The translations under genes and the position numbers were made by a program. Under the pieces are notes generated by a model. The model ran no database searches and was not told the origin of the DNA. It saw nothing but the letters and a program-made list of their open reading frames with translations. A stretch of DNA of 64,000 nt, taken from NCBI GenBank assembly GCA_902591485.1, contig CACJAV010000005.1, positions 24,468 to 88,467 on the forward strand, written 5' to 3'. Below are positions 49,281 through 58,869 of the stretch, piece after piece (the first letter of the stretch is position 1; the number at the start of each line of letters is the position of its first letter). This DNA is from an uncultured Alphaproteobacteria bacterium (GTDB lineage Bacteria > Pseudomonadota > Alphaproteobacteria > HIMB59 > GCA-002718135).

Positions 49281-50201
49281 GTGAATTTATTTTTATTAAT
49301 TTTTGGTTTATCTCTACTTATACTCGGTGCAGAAATAATAATTAGAGGTTCTATTAGTTTTGGAAAAAAGCTTAGAGTATCTCTATTTGCAATAGGTGTT
49401 GTTATTGTGGCTGGAGGGACATCTTTGCCCGAACTAGCAAGTAGTATTAATGCCGTAGTCTCAAATCATCCAGATCTAGCCGTTGGTGCTGTTATTGGAA
49501 GTAATATTGCAAATTTAATACTCGTTATGGCAGCAACATCATTTCTAATCCCTATTAGTAAAATTAATCAAAATCAAATTAATCAAGCTTGGATAAATAT
49601 TGGCTTGGCAGTAATTTTAATAACTATGAGTTATCTAATTATACCTTTTAATTTTGTTTTTGGCATATTTTCGATCGGCTTATTATTTTTTATTATGTAC
49701 ATACAAGTTAAACAAGGGTCTCTTGATGTATCTGATGTTGAAGAAAAAGGAGATTATTCTCTAATACTTTCAATAACTTTCATTGTATTAGGAATAATAC
49801 TATTAATTTATGGATCAGATCTTTTTGTAGACTCAGCAATTAATATTGCAACTCAGTTAAATATTCCAGAGGCAATAATAGGTATTTCTTTAGTTGCCTT
49901 TGGTACTTCACTTCCTGAATTAGTGGTTGGAATTTTATCTGCTATAAGACGAAAAGTTGATTTCGCTCTTGGTAATGTTTTAGGATCCAACATTTATAAT
50001 GTTTTAGGGGTATTGGGTATTTCTTCTTTTTTTGGAAACTTTAGCGTGCCAACAGTAATAGGCTCTGCTGATTTGCTCTTCATGTTATTTGTTACCGTAA
50101 TGATTTTAGGATTTATGTTTTTTCTTAAAAGAATTGGAAGAACTTATGGATCAATTGGTTTAATCTTATACGTTGGTTATATTTTTTATATTTACAGTTA
50201 A
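49281..50201 (+). CDS. CaCA-family Na+/Ca2+ antiporter (YrbG-like); GTG start
   Basis: GGTSLPELASSINAV and AFGTSLPELVVGILSA alpha repeats. Confidence 0.9.
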   Translation: MNLFLLIFGLSLLILGAEIIIRGSISFGKKLRVSLFAIGVVIVAGGTSLPELASSINAVVSNHPDLAVGAVIGSNIANLILVMAATSFLIPISKINQNQINQAWINIGLAVILITMSYLIIPFNFVFGIFSIGLLFFIMYIQVKQGSLDVSDVEEKGDYSLILSITFIVLGIILLIYGSDLFVDSAINIATQLNIPEAIIGISLVAFGTSLPELVVGILSAIRRKVDFALGNVLGSNIYNVLGVLGISSFFGNFSVPTVIGSADLLFMLFVTVMILGFMFFLKRIGRTYGSIGLILYVGYIFYIYS

Positions 50202-50208
50202 AATTACT

Positions 50209-50598
50209 TTACAGATTTTTCTCTTCCAATATTTTTTTAGCAACTCTAAAACATTCTAACGCTTGAGGAACACCACAATAAATTCCAATAACATGAATAA
50301 TCGCTCTGATCTCCTCTTTGGATACTCCATTAGTTATTGCTCCTCTGCAATGTATTTCCCATTCATGCATTTTTCCTAATGCACCAATCATTGATAGGTT
50401 CATCATTGATCGCGTTTTCATGTCTATGACTTCGTCACTCCAACCAAAACCCCAACACCATTCAGTCATTGCCTTTTGAAAAGGAAGTGTAAATTCATCG
50501 GCTTGTTCTAAGTTTTTTTCAACATATTGTTTACCTAATGTTGCTTTTCTTTTTTCTAGCCCTTTTTTAAATAATTCTTCGTCCATATTGCCCCTCAA
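50209..50598 (-). CDS. Carboxymuconolactone decarboxylase family protein
   Basis: WCWGFGWSDEVIDMKTRSMMNLSMIGALGKMHEWEIHCRGAITNGVSKEEIRAI. Confidence 0.88.
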   Translation of the reverse strand: MRGNMDEELFKKGLEKRKATLGKQYVEKNLEQADEFTLPFQKAMTEWCWGFGWSDEVIDMKTRSMMNLSMIGALGKMHEWEIHCRGAITNGVSKEEIRAIIHVIGIYCGVPQALECFRVAKKILEEKNL

Positions 50599-50651
50599 TT
50601 AAATATGTTAATTATAAAGATTAATGACCAACTTGTCACTGCACATTGATT

Positions 50652-52694
50652 TTAAATTTTGATAACTAATCTTAATGCATCATAAATTGCTGCATGAATA
50701 TTTCGTGATGACACAGCGTCTCCAATTCTAAAAATATTAAATTTACTATCTTTATTTTTAATTATATCCTGCTCGTATCCCTTGATAAATTTTTCATAAT
50801 TTACCTCCCCCATATTCTTTGAAAGAGGTAATAATTCAAAATACAACTCATCTAAAGGTTTTGTTCCATAGTTTACAAATACTTGGTCATACGTTGAATT
50901 ATTTTTAAATAATTCATCATAGTCTGATCCTATTAATGCATTTAGTTTATTTCCTTTTATTGAAACATCTAATAATCTTTTACCAATTACAAATGATATA
51001 TTTTCATTTTGAAGATTTTTTAAATAAGGAGTTAAATTCATGCCCATTATTTCAGAAGATATTAATCTATCAGGTGTCATAAAATTAACCTTTGATCCTT
51101 GTTCGATAGCAACTTCAGCTGATTGCATTGCAACATGGTCTCCTGCTTCATCATAAATTAATATATTTTCTGATGTTTTAATATCGCCTGAGATTATATC
51201 CCAACTAGAAAAAACATTTTCCAAATCTTTTTTTGTCTCAAACAATTCTAGATTAGGTATACCTCCTGTTGCAATAATTACTGTGTCTGGATTTTCATCA
51301 ATTATTTCATTCTTTTCTGCTAAAATATTAAATTTAAAATTTACATTTTTTTTTGTGCATTGCTCCATCCGCCAATCAATAATTCCCATCATATCTTTTC
51401 TTCTTTTTGATTTTGCACATAGTCTTACTTGACCACCGGGATCAGAAGCAGCCTCAAAAATTACTACTTCATGACCTCTTTCACATGCTATTCTTGCTGA
51501 CTCAAGACCACCAGGACCCGCACCCACTATCACGATTCTTTTTTTAGTTTTTGAAGGAGAAATTATATTTGGAAATTTTAATTCTCTTCCTGTTGCTGCA
51601 TTATGAATGCAGAGTGCTTCTTCACCTTGATATATTCTATCTAAACAATATGTTGCCCCAACACATGGTCTTATATCCTCTTCTCTATTTTCTTTAATTT
51701 TTTTTACAATATGAGGATCGGCTAGGTGTCCTCTAGTCATGCCAATCATATCAACAAGACCATTTGAAATAGCATATCTTGCAGTGGCTACATCAGAAAT
51801 TTTAGATGCATGAAAAATTGGTAAGTTAACTTCTTTTTTTATTTCTCCAGCAAAATCTAAATGAGGAGCACTCTTCATCCCCTGTATAGGAATTAGTTTA
51901 GTTAAACTTGGATCAGTGTGAATTCTTCCTCTATTGATATTTAAGTAGTCCACCAGACCTGATTTAGATAAAATCTTAGCAATTTCTAAACCATCAGATT
52001 TGTTAAGTCCGTCTTGAGCTGCTTCATCAAAGACACAACGAATACCTACTATAAATTTTTGTCCAACTTTTTTTCTTATTTCTGTTAAAACTTCAATGGT
52101 AAAACGAAGTCTATTCTCTAAATTACCCCCATATTCTGTTTCTAAATCATTACTTAGCGGTGATAAAAATTGACCTATTAGATGACCTTGACCCTCAAGT
52201 TCAACTCCATCCATCCCACCTTCTTTCATCCGTTCTGCAGCATCACCATATTCTTTTATAATTCGCTCAATGTCCCAACTTTCAACAATTTTTGGAAATG
52301 CTTTGTGAGCAGGTTCACGATGTCTGCCTGATGAAACAGATGGGAGCCAATCACCCTTACTCCATGATGTTCTTCTGCCTAAGTGAGTTAATTGAATCAT
52401 AATTTTACAATTCTGATCATGAATGGCATTTGTCAGTTTTTTTATCCAAGGAACAACTTCATCTTTGTATGCATGAATATTATCAAATGAAGGAGGACTA
52501 TCCTTAGATACGACTGATGAACCTGCAGTCATTGTCATCGCTATTCCACCTTTTGCTCTCTCTAGATGGTAGGCTATGTACTTATCTTTGGGAAAGCCAT
52601 CTTCGTTATAAGATGGTTCATGACTTGTAATTATAATACGATTTTTTAAATGTAAATGTTTAAGTTGAAAAGACTGCAATAGGGGATCATTCAT
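50652..52694 (-). CDS. Old-yellow-enzyme/TMADH-type NADH:flavin oxidoreductase with C-terminal FAD/NAD domain; DgcA-like
   Basis: OYE domain (LENRLRFTIEVLTEIRKKVG), CVGATYCLDRIYQGEEALCIHNAATGRE, IVGAGPGGLESARIACERGHEVVIFE. Confidence 0.87.
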   Translation of the reverse strand: MNDPLLQSFQLKHLHLKNRIIITSHEPSYNEDGFPKDKYIAYHLERAKGGIAMTMTAGSSVVSKDSPPSFDNIHAYKDEVVPWIKKLTNAIHDQNCKIMIQLTHLGRRTSWSKGDWLPSVSSGRHREPAHKAFPKIVESWDIERIIKEYGDAAERMKEGGMDGVELEGQGHLIGQFLSPLSNDLETEYGGNLENRLRFTIEVLTEIRKKVGQKFIVGIRCVFDEAAQDGLNKSDGLEIAKILSKSGLVDYLNINRGRIHTDPSLTKLIPIQGMKSAPHLDFAGEIKKEVNLPIFHASKISDVATARYAISNGLVDMIGMTRGHLADPHIVKKIKENREEDIRPCVGATYCLDRIYQGEEALCIHNAATGRELKFPNIISPSKTKKRIVIVGAGPGGLESARIACERGHEVVIFEAASDPGGQVRLCAKSKRRKDMMGIIDWRMEQCTKKNVNFKFNILAEKNEIIDENPDTVIIATGGIPNLELFETKKDLENVFSSWDIISGDIKTSENILIYDEAGDHVAMQSAEVAIEQGSKVNFMTPDRLISSEIMGMNLTPYLKNLQNENISFVIGKRLLDVSIKGNKLNALIGSDYDELFKNNSTYDQVFVNYGTKPLDELYFELLPLSKNMGEVNYEKFIKGYEQDIIKNKDSKFNIFRIGDAVSSRNIHAAIYDALRLVIKI

Positions 52695-52704
52695 TAGTTA
52701 TTCT

Positions 52705-53904
52705 CTAAATTGAGGCAAAGTCATTGTCAGTTAATGATGTTGCTACCCATTTATTAAAATGGTGAGTAGGATTATCAAGAACTGGGGAAAAATTGCCCCC
52801 ATTATAAACTGGTGAATTTCTTCCTTCTTGCATCCCCTCTATTATATTTAAGTCTTCTGATTGAATACTAAGCCATTGCTCGTAATTTTGTTTTCTCAAA
52901 GATTTAAATTGATCTCCATTTGCTGCTTCATCACCCACATAATAGATCTCCATGTGCTCTTTTGTAAGTTCATGACTTATTGGTTCTAACCAATAAGCAT
53001 AGTAATGATCTTTGTGAATCCCCAACATTACATTTGGAAATAGAGCAACATATTCAGCGTTTCGCTCTTTATCTTTTGACCAACCAGGGAAAGTTGGAAA
53101 CTTTTCATCATTAATAAATCTTGGATTGTAAACATATGTTCCTTGACCAGCAAAACGATTTGGTAATCCCTGTATGTGATAATGATCATCAATTTTTGAA
53201 TAAGCATTCAACCCAGGATGCACAAAGGGTAAGTGATAACTTTCACAATAGTTTTCAATTGCAAATTTCCAATTACATTTAGCCTCTAATTGAAAATATC
53301 CATAATCTTTTGAGTGACACATCATTTGTTGATCTTCTTTTGTCCAAAAAGAGCTCCATCTATCTTCAAGTGGTTTAATGTATTGTTCGAAGGGTATTTC
53401 GTTATTTGAAATATTGACCATAATCAAATCAAGCCACACAGAAGATCGCACTTCTTTCAATCCACTTTTAGATTTATCAAAATCTTCATGCTCATGTTTA
53501 TTTACACCTCCTAAATGAGGAGTCGCAACTAAATTTCCCTCAAAATCATAAGACCAGGAATGATAAGGACAACGCAAAACATTTTTAAGAGAACATGGCT
53601 CATGAATCAATTTATATCCACGGTGACTACATACATTATGAAAAACTCTGATCTGTTTGTTTTTATCTCTAACTATTATGAGAGGAATACCTAATAAATC
53701 GAATGGTTTAGTATCACCTGGGTTAGGCACAGAGCTTGCAACTCCAATAGTAACCCATTTATTTTCAAATATTTTTTTTCGTTCAATCCTCGTGTAGGGC
53801 CCGCTAACATAACATTCATTAGGAAGACCATGTGCTTTTTCTATGGATTCAGTTACAACACTTAATTTTTCTTTATTTATTATTTTGTAAATCTCTTTTT
53901 CCAT
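52705..53904 (-). CDS. Rieske non-heme iron oxygenase alpha subunit (ring-hydroxylating/betaine-demethylase type)
   Basis: CSHRG...CPYHSW Rieske site; ENYCESYHLPFVHPGL mononuclear Fe site. Confidence 0.92.
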   Translation of the reverse strand: MEKEIYKIINKEKLSVVTESIEKAHGLPNECYVSGPYTRIERKKIFENKWVTIGVASSVPNPGDTKPFDLLGIPLIIVRDKNKQIRVFHNVCSHRGYKLIHEPCSLKNVLRCPYHSWSYDFEGNLVATPHLGGVNKHEHEDFDKSKSGLKEVRSSVWLDLIMVNISNNEIPFEQYIKPLEDRWSSFWTKEDQQMMCHSKDYGYFQLEAKCNWKFAIENYCESYHLPFVHPGLNAYSKIDDHYHIQGLPNRFAGQGTYVYNPRFINDEKFPTFPGWSKDKERNAEYVALFPNVMLGIHKDHYYAYWLEPISHELTKEHMEIYYVGDEAANGDQFKSLRKQNYEQWLSIQSEDLNIIEGMQEGRNSPVYNGGNFSPVLDNPTHHFNKWVATSLTDNDFASI

Positions 53905-53952
53905 AAAAACCTGTTAAAACAGTAATTTAGGTTCTATAAAAGTCAAATTAAA

Positions 53953-54747
53953 ATGATACCAAATAATAAATTGTTATTAGATATTTGTAATGTTGCAATA
54001 GAAGCGGGTAATGAAATTTTAAATTTTTATAATAATGATATTGAAGTTACACACAAAGAGGACTTATCTCCTTTAACAAAAGCAGATTTAGCTTCTAATA
54101 AAATTATTTTAGAGTCTCTAAATAATTTAAATAGTAATATTCCTATTTTGAGTGAAGAGTCACTAGTTGATTGGAGTATAAGAAAAAATTGGAAGAAGTA
54201 TTGGTTAGTTGATCCCTTAGATGGGACAAAAGAATTTATTAAAAAAAATGGCGAGTTCACCGTAAATATCGCTTTGGTTGAAAACAATAATCCTACTTTA
54301 GGCGTAATATATATTCCCGCAAAATCTCTTTTATATTTGGCTGAAAAAAATAAAGGATCATTTAAATCAAATACAAAAGATATATTGGAAAATCTTGACG
54401 GAATTCAAAAAATTGTAGTTTCAGATAAAACAAATAGAACGCGCATAATTGGAAGTCGTTCTCACTCTAACGCTACTTTTGATAATTGGGTTAAAGAAAA
54501 ATTCCCTAATGCCGATATAGTACAAGCTGGGAGTTCACTTAAATTTTGTTTAATTGCAGAAGGTAAAGCTGATATTTACCCTCGTTTTGGTCCAACATCT
54601 GAGTGGGATATAGCAGCTGGCCATATTATAGTAAATGAAGCTGGTGGAAAAATTAGAACCTTTCAAAATAATAGTATCAAATATAATACTAAAGAGAATA
54701 TTATTAATCCTGAATTTTATGCTATAGGCAACATTACACTCAACTAA
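53953..54747 (+). CDS. cysQ: 3'(2'),5'-bisphosphate nucleotidase
   Basis: ILSEES, WLVDPLDGTKEFIKKNGEFTVNIALV, SSLKFCLIAEGKADIYPRFGPTSEWDIAAGH. Confidence 0.92.
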   Translation: MIPNNKLLLDICNVAIEAGNEILNFYNNDIEVTHKEDLSPLTKADLASNKIILESLNNLNSNIPILSEESLVDWSIRKNWKKYWLVDPLDGTKEFIKKNGEFTVNIALVENNNPTLGVIYIPAKSLLYLAEKNKGSFKSNTKDILENLDGIQKIVVSDKTNRTRIIGSRSHSNATFDNWVKEKFPNADIVQAGSSLKFCLIAEGKADIYPRFGPTSEWDIAAGHIIVNEAGGKIRTFQNNSIKYNTKENIINPEFYAIGNITLN

Positions 54748-54750
54748 ATT

Positions 54751-55650
54751 ATGAACTTAACGCATTTAGAAAAATTAGAGTCTGAGAGCATTCACATCAT
54801 TAGAGAAGTAGCATCAGAATTTGAAAATCCTGTTATGCTCTATTCAATAGGCAAAGACTCTGCGGTCATGCTTCACTTAGCCTTAAAAGCTTTTGCACCA
54901 AGTAAACTTCCATTTAAATTACTACATGTAGATACAACTTGGAAATTTAGAGAAATGATTAAATTTCGTGATGATATAGCAAGCGAATATAACTTAGATT
55001 TGCTGGTACATATTAACGAAGAAGGTGTAAAAAATAATATTGGTCCAATTTCCCATGGCTCTAAACTTCATACGGATGTAATGAAGACGCAAGCACTGAA
55101 ACAAGCATTAGATAAATATAAGTTTGATGCTGCTTTTGGAGGAGCACGAAGAGATGAAGAAAAATCAAGAGCAAAGGAAAGAGTATTTTCTTTTAGAGAT
55201 CAGCAACATCATTGGGATCCAAAAAATCAACGACCTGAATTATGGAATTTATATAATACAAAAATAGCAAAGGGAGAAAACGTAAGAGTTTTTCCTCTAT
55301 CAAATTGGACTGAGATTGACGTATGGCAATACATTTACCAAGAAAAGATAAATATTGTTCCTCTATATTTTGCAAAAGAACGTCCCGTAATTAAACGTGA
55401 TGATTTATTGTTAATGGTCGATGACAAAAGACTGGATGTAAAAGATCATGAAAAAATAGAAAATAGAATGGTGCGTTTTAGAACATTGGGTTGTTATCCT
55501 TTAACTGGTGCCATTGAGTCAAAAGCAAAATCAGTGGAAGAGATTATAATTGAATTATTAGAGAGCAAAAATTCTGAAAGAGAGGGAAGAGCAATAGATA
55601 AAGATCAAATTGGATCAATGGAAAAAAAGAAGCAAGAAGGATATTTTTGA
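54751..55650 (+). CDS. cysD: Sulfate adenylyltransferase subunit 2
   Basis: [38 protein letters not shown]. Confidence 0.95.
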   Translation: MNLTHLEKLESESIHIIREVASEFENPVMLYSIGKDSAVMLHLALKAFAPSKLPFKLLHVDTTWKFREMIKFRDDIASEYNLDLLVHINEEGVKNNIGPISHGSKLHTDVMKTQALKQALDKYKFDAAFGGARRDEEKSRAKERVFSFRDQQHHWDPKNQRPELWNLYNTKIAKGENVRVFPLSNWTEIDVWQYIYQEKINIVPLYFAKERPVIKRDDLLLMVDDKRLDVKDHEKIENRMVRFRTLGCYPLTGAIESKAKSVEEIIIELLESKNSEREGRAIDKDQIGSMEKKKQEGYF

Positions 55651-57524
55651 TGGATTTAGAAAAATTTTTTCAACATCAAAATAATAAGAAGCAAGTTAAA
55701 ATTTTAACATGTGGATCTGTGGATGATGGCAAATCAACTTTATTAGGAAGGTTATTGTATGACTCTCAAAATGTATTTGTCGACCAAATTGATCAAGCAA
55801 AGATTGAAAGTGAAAAATATGGAACTCAAGGAAAAGATATAGACTTAGCTCTATTAATTGATGGCTTACAAGCAGAGCGCGAACAAGGAATTACAATTGA
55901 TGTTGCATACCGTTTCTTTGAAACATCAAAATGTAAATTTATTGTTGCCGATACGCCAGGACATGAACAATATACACGTAATATGGCAACAGGTGCTTCT
56001 AATTCTGATGTTGCTATCATTTTAATTGATGCACAAAAAGGTGTTTTAGAGCAAACAAAAAGGCACAGTTTTATTGTTAATCTTTTAGGTATCCAACATG
56101 TTGTAGTGGCAATTAACAAAATGGATTTAGTAAATTATGATGAAAATATTTTTCATAAAATCGTCACAGAATATAAAGAGTTAATAAAGAATTTTCATTT
56201 TATCTCTACAAATTATATTCCTTTATCAGCTTTAAAAGGAGATAATGTTTTTTCAACTTTTGAAAATACTAAATGGTATACAGGTCCTTCCCTTATTGAG
56301 ACGTTAGAAAATATCCAAATTGAAGAGGAAGATTTTAATAATTCATTTAGCATGCCAGTTCAGTGGGTAAATAGGTCAAGTTCAGATTTTAGAGGATATG
56401 CTGGAACCATAAGTTCTGGGAAAATATCGAAAGGAGATGTAATCACAACTCCTTCATCAAATTCTCAAACTTCTATTAAGAATATTTATGGACCAAATGG
56501 TGAATTGGATGAAGCTTTTACTAATCAGGCAGTAACATTAACATTGCAAGATGAATTAGATATTTCTCGAGGCGATATTATTCTTACACAAGATAATAAG
56601 AAAATTTTAAAAGTTGATCAGTTTGCAGCTCATCTTGTTTGGATGGATCAAGACTCAATGTTACCAGAGCGTAATTACATTTTTCGTTTTAACAATACTT
56701 TTATCAATGGACAAATTACTGATCTAGTACACAGTATTAATATTAATTCTTATGAAGAAATAGCAACCAAAAAATTAAATTTAAACGATATTGCATATTG
56801 TAAAATAGCTCTAAATAAGATGCACAGTATTGCTCCTTATAAAAACAATCATCAATTAGGGAGTTTTGTTATCATTGATCCATATAATAATAAAACAATT
56901 GGTGCCGGCATGATTGATCATGCGTTGCGTCGATCTACTAATATTTCTTGGCATGAAATGAGTATAAATAAAAATACGCGCTCCAAACTAAATGGCCAAC
57001 AACCATGCGTGATTTGGTTTACTGGATTATCAGGATCAGGGAAGTCAACAATTGCAAATATTCTTGAACAAAAACTTCATACGATGAACAAAAGAACTTA
57101 TTTATTAGATGGTGATAATGTCCGTCATGGATTAAATAAAGATTTAGGATTTACCGATACAGACCGTGTTGAAAATATTCGACGTGTTGCTGAGGTATCA
57201 AAATTAATGGTAGATGCTGGATTGATTACTCTGGTTTCCTTTATTTCTCCTTTTCGATCAGAAAGAAAAATGGCAAAAGATTTGCTTCAGGAAGGTGAAT
57301 TTTTTGAAGTATTTGTTAGTACCTCACTAGAAGAATGTGAAAAGAGAGACCCAAAGGGATTATATAAAAAAGCAAGATCAGGCGAATTAAAGAATTTCAC
57401 AGGAATTGATTCTACTTATGAAATACCAGAAAATGCAGATCTCGTCCTTGATACGAAAACAAATAATGCTGAAGAGTTAGCTGATCAAATTATCAATTTT
57501 TTAGAAAGTAAAAAAATTATTTAA
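55650..57524 (+). CDS. cysNC: Bifunctional sulfate adenylyltransferase subunit 1/adenylylsulfate kinase; ATG at 55650
   Basis: TCGSVDDGKSTLLGRLLYD GTPase; C-terminal WFTGLSGSGKSTIANILE...DGDNVRHGLNKDLGF APS kinase. Confidence 0.95.
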   Translation: MDLEKFFQHQNNKKQVKILTCGSVDDGKSTLLGRLLYDSQNVFVDQIDQAKIESEKYGTQGKDIDLALLIDGLQAEREQGITIDVAYRFFETSKCKFIVADTPGHEQYTRNMATGASNSDVAIILIDAQKGVLEQTKRHSFIVNLLGIQHVVVAINKMDLVNYDENIFHKIVTEYKELIKNFHFISTNYIPLSALKGDNVFSTFENTKWYTGPSLIETLENIQIEEEDFNNSFSMPVQWVNRSSSDFRGYAGTISSGKISKGDVITTPSSNSQTSIKNIYGPNGELDEAFTNQAVTLTLQDELDISRGDIILTQDNKKILKVDQFAAHLVWMDQDSMLPERNYIFRFNNTFINGQITDLVHSININSYEEIATKKLNLNDIAYCKIALNKMHSIAPYKNNHQLGSFVIIDPYNNKTIGAGMIDHALRRSTNISWHEMSINKNTRSKLNGQQPCVIWFTGLSGSGKSTIANILEQKLHTMNKRTYLLDGDNVRHGLNKDLGFTDTDRVENIRRVAEVSKLMVDAGLITLVSFISPFRSERKMAKDLLQEGEFFEVFVSTSLEECEKRDPKGLYKKARSGELKNFTGIDSTYEIPENADLVLDTKTNNAEELADQIINFLESKKII

Positions 57525-58807
57525 TTCTGAAAACCATACTTTCTTAAACGGGCATCACCAGTTCGTGCATGTGCTTCCATTCCTTCCAACCGTGAAATTC
57601 TAGCTGCCGCAGCACCTACTTCTTTATTTGATTCTTTTGTCATGCGCTGAAAGGTAACTGTTTTGATAAATTTACCTACAAACAAACCACCAGTATATTT
57701 TGCAGCTCCTTTGGTTGGAAGAATGTGATTAGTTCCAGAACATTTATCGCCGTAAGCAACTGTAGTTTCTTCTCCTAAAAATAATGATCCATAGTTTTTT
57801 AATTTATCTAACCACCAATCCAAGTTTGCAGCTTGTACTTCTAAGTGTTCAGGAGCGTATTCATCGCTTACTTTACATAATTCTTCGTTAGTATCACACA
57901 ATACAACTTCACCATAATCACACCAAGCAGCATCAGCATTATTTTTAGATGTTTCGGGGAGTTCAGCAATTAATTCTGGTACTCTCTTCATAACATAATC
58001 ACACAACTCTTTATCAGTTGTATAGAGCCATGCAGGAGAATTTGGACCGTGCTCAGCTTGACCAACAAGATCAACAGCGATCATTTCTTTATCAGCAGTA
58101 TGATCTGCAATAATGCCAATTTCTGTTGGTCCTGCAAATAAATCAATTCCAACTTTTCCGTATAAAATTCTTTTTGCCTCTGCTACGTATTGGTTTCCTG
58201 GACCAACAATCATGTCAACTTCTGGATTGCCAAAACATCCATAAGCAAAAGCACCAATTGCTCCTATTCCACCACAATTCATAATTACATCAGCACCACA
58301 TAAATTTGCTGTGTAAATAATTATAGGGTTAGCACCATTTTCATCTTTTGGAGGACTAGCGGCAATTACATTTTTAACACCAGCAACTTTAGCTGTCGTG
58401 ATACTCATTACAGCGGACGCAATATTATTATACCGACCCCCAGGAACATAACAACCAACACTGTTAACTGGAATTAATTTTTGACCAGCAAAAAGCCCTG
58501 GAGATAATTCAACTTCAAAATCATTATTAAGATGCTTTAGTTGATGCTCTGCAAAACTGCGAACTCTATCATAGGAGAACTGAACATCATCTTTTACTTT
58601 TTGATCTAATGATTTTATAACTTTTTCAATTTTTTCTTGGGAAACAATAACATCACCTTCATACTTATCAAACTTTCGAGAGATTTCTCTAATACCGTCA
58701 TCTCTTTTTGATTCAATTTCTTTAAGAACTTCTTGAACTCGTTGCCTTGTTTCTACTTCATCGGAAGAAGCAGTTTTGTCAGCTTTTTTGATATATGAAA
58801 TAGTCAT
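57521..58807 (-). CDS. Histidinol dehydrogenase-family protein; candidate sulfopropanediol 3-dehydrogenase (HpsN-like)
   Basis: VGCYVPGGRYNNIASAVMSITTAKVAGV, VGPGNQYVAEAKR, DLFAGPTEIGIIAD, QAEHGPNSPAWL; no his genes nearby. Confidence 0.85.
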   Translation of the reverse strand: MTISYIKKADKTASSDEVETRQRVQEVLKEIESKRDDGIREISRKFDKYEGDVIVSQEKIEKVIKSLDQKVKDDVQFSYDRVRSFAEHQLKHLNNDFEVELSPGLFAGQKLIPVNSVGCYVPGGRYNNIASAVMSITTAKVAGVKNVIAASPPKDENGANPIIIYTANLCGADVIMNCGGIGAIGAFAYGCFGNPEVDMIVGPGNQYVAEAKRILYGKVGIDLFAGPTEIGIIADHTADKEMIAVDLVGQAEHGPNSPAWLYTTDKELCDYVMKRVPELIAELPETSKNNADAAWCDYGEVVLCDTNEELCKVSDEYAPEHLEVQAANLDWWLDKLKNYGSLFLGEETTVAYGDKCSGTNHILPTKGAAKYTGGLFVGKFIKTVTFQRMTKESNKEVGAAAARISRLEGMEAHARTGDARLRKYGFQN

Positions 58808-58869
58808 CTTTTCCTCTAAATTAATTTACCTATGTATATATAATTATCTGATAATATCTATTAAATCTG

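Noticed and set aside
55826-56119. 97-aa minus-strand ORF
   Set aside because: Antisense to the CysN GTPase domain; no conserved motif.
58843-58855. ATTATC-T-GATAAT inverted repeat between the SnoaL gene and the HisD-like gene
   Set aside because: Six-bp AT-rich arms are expected by chance in such spacers.
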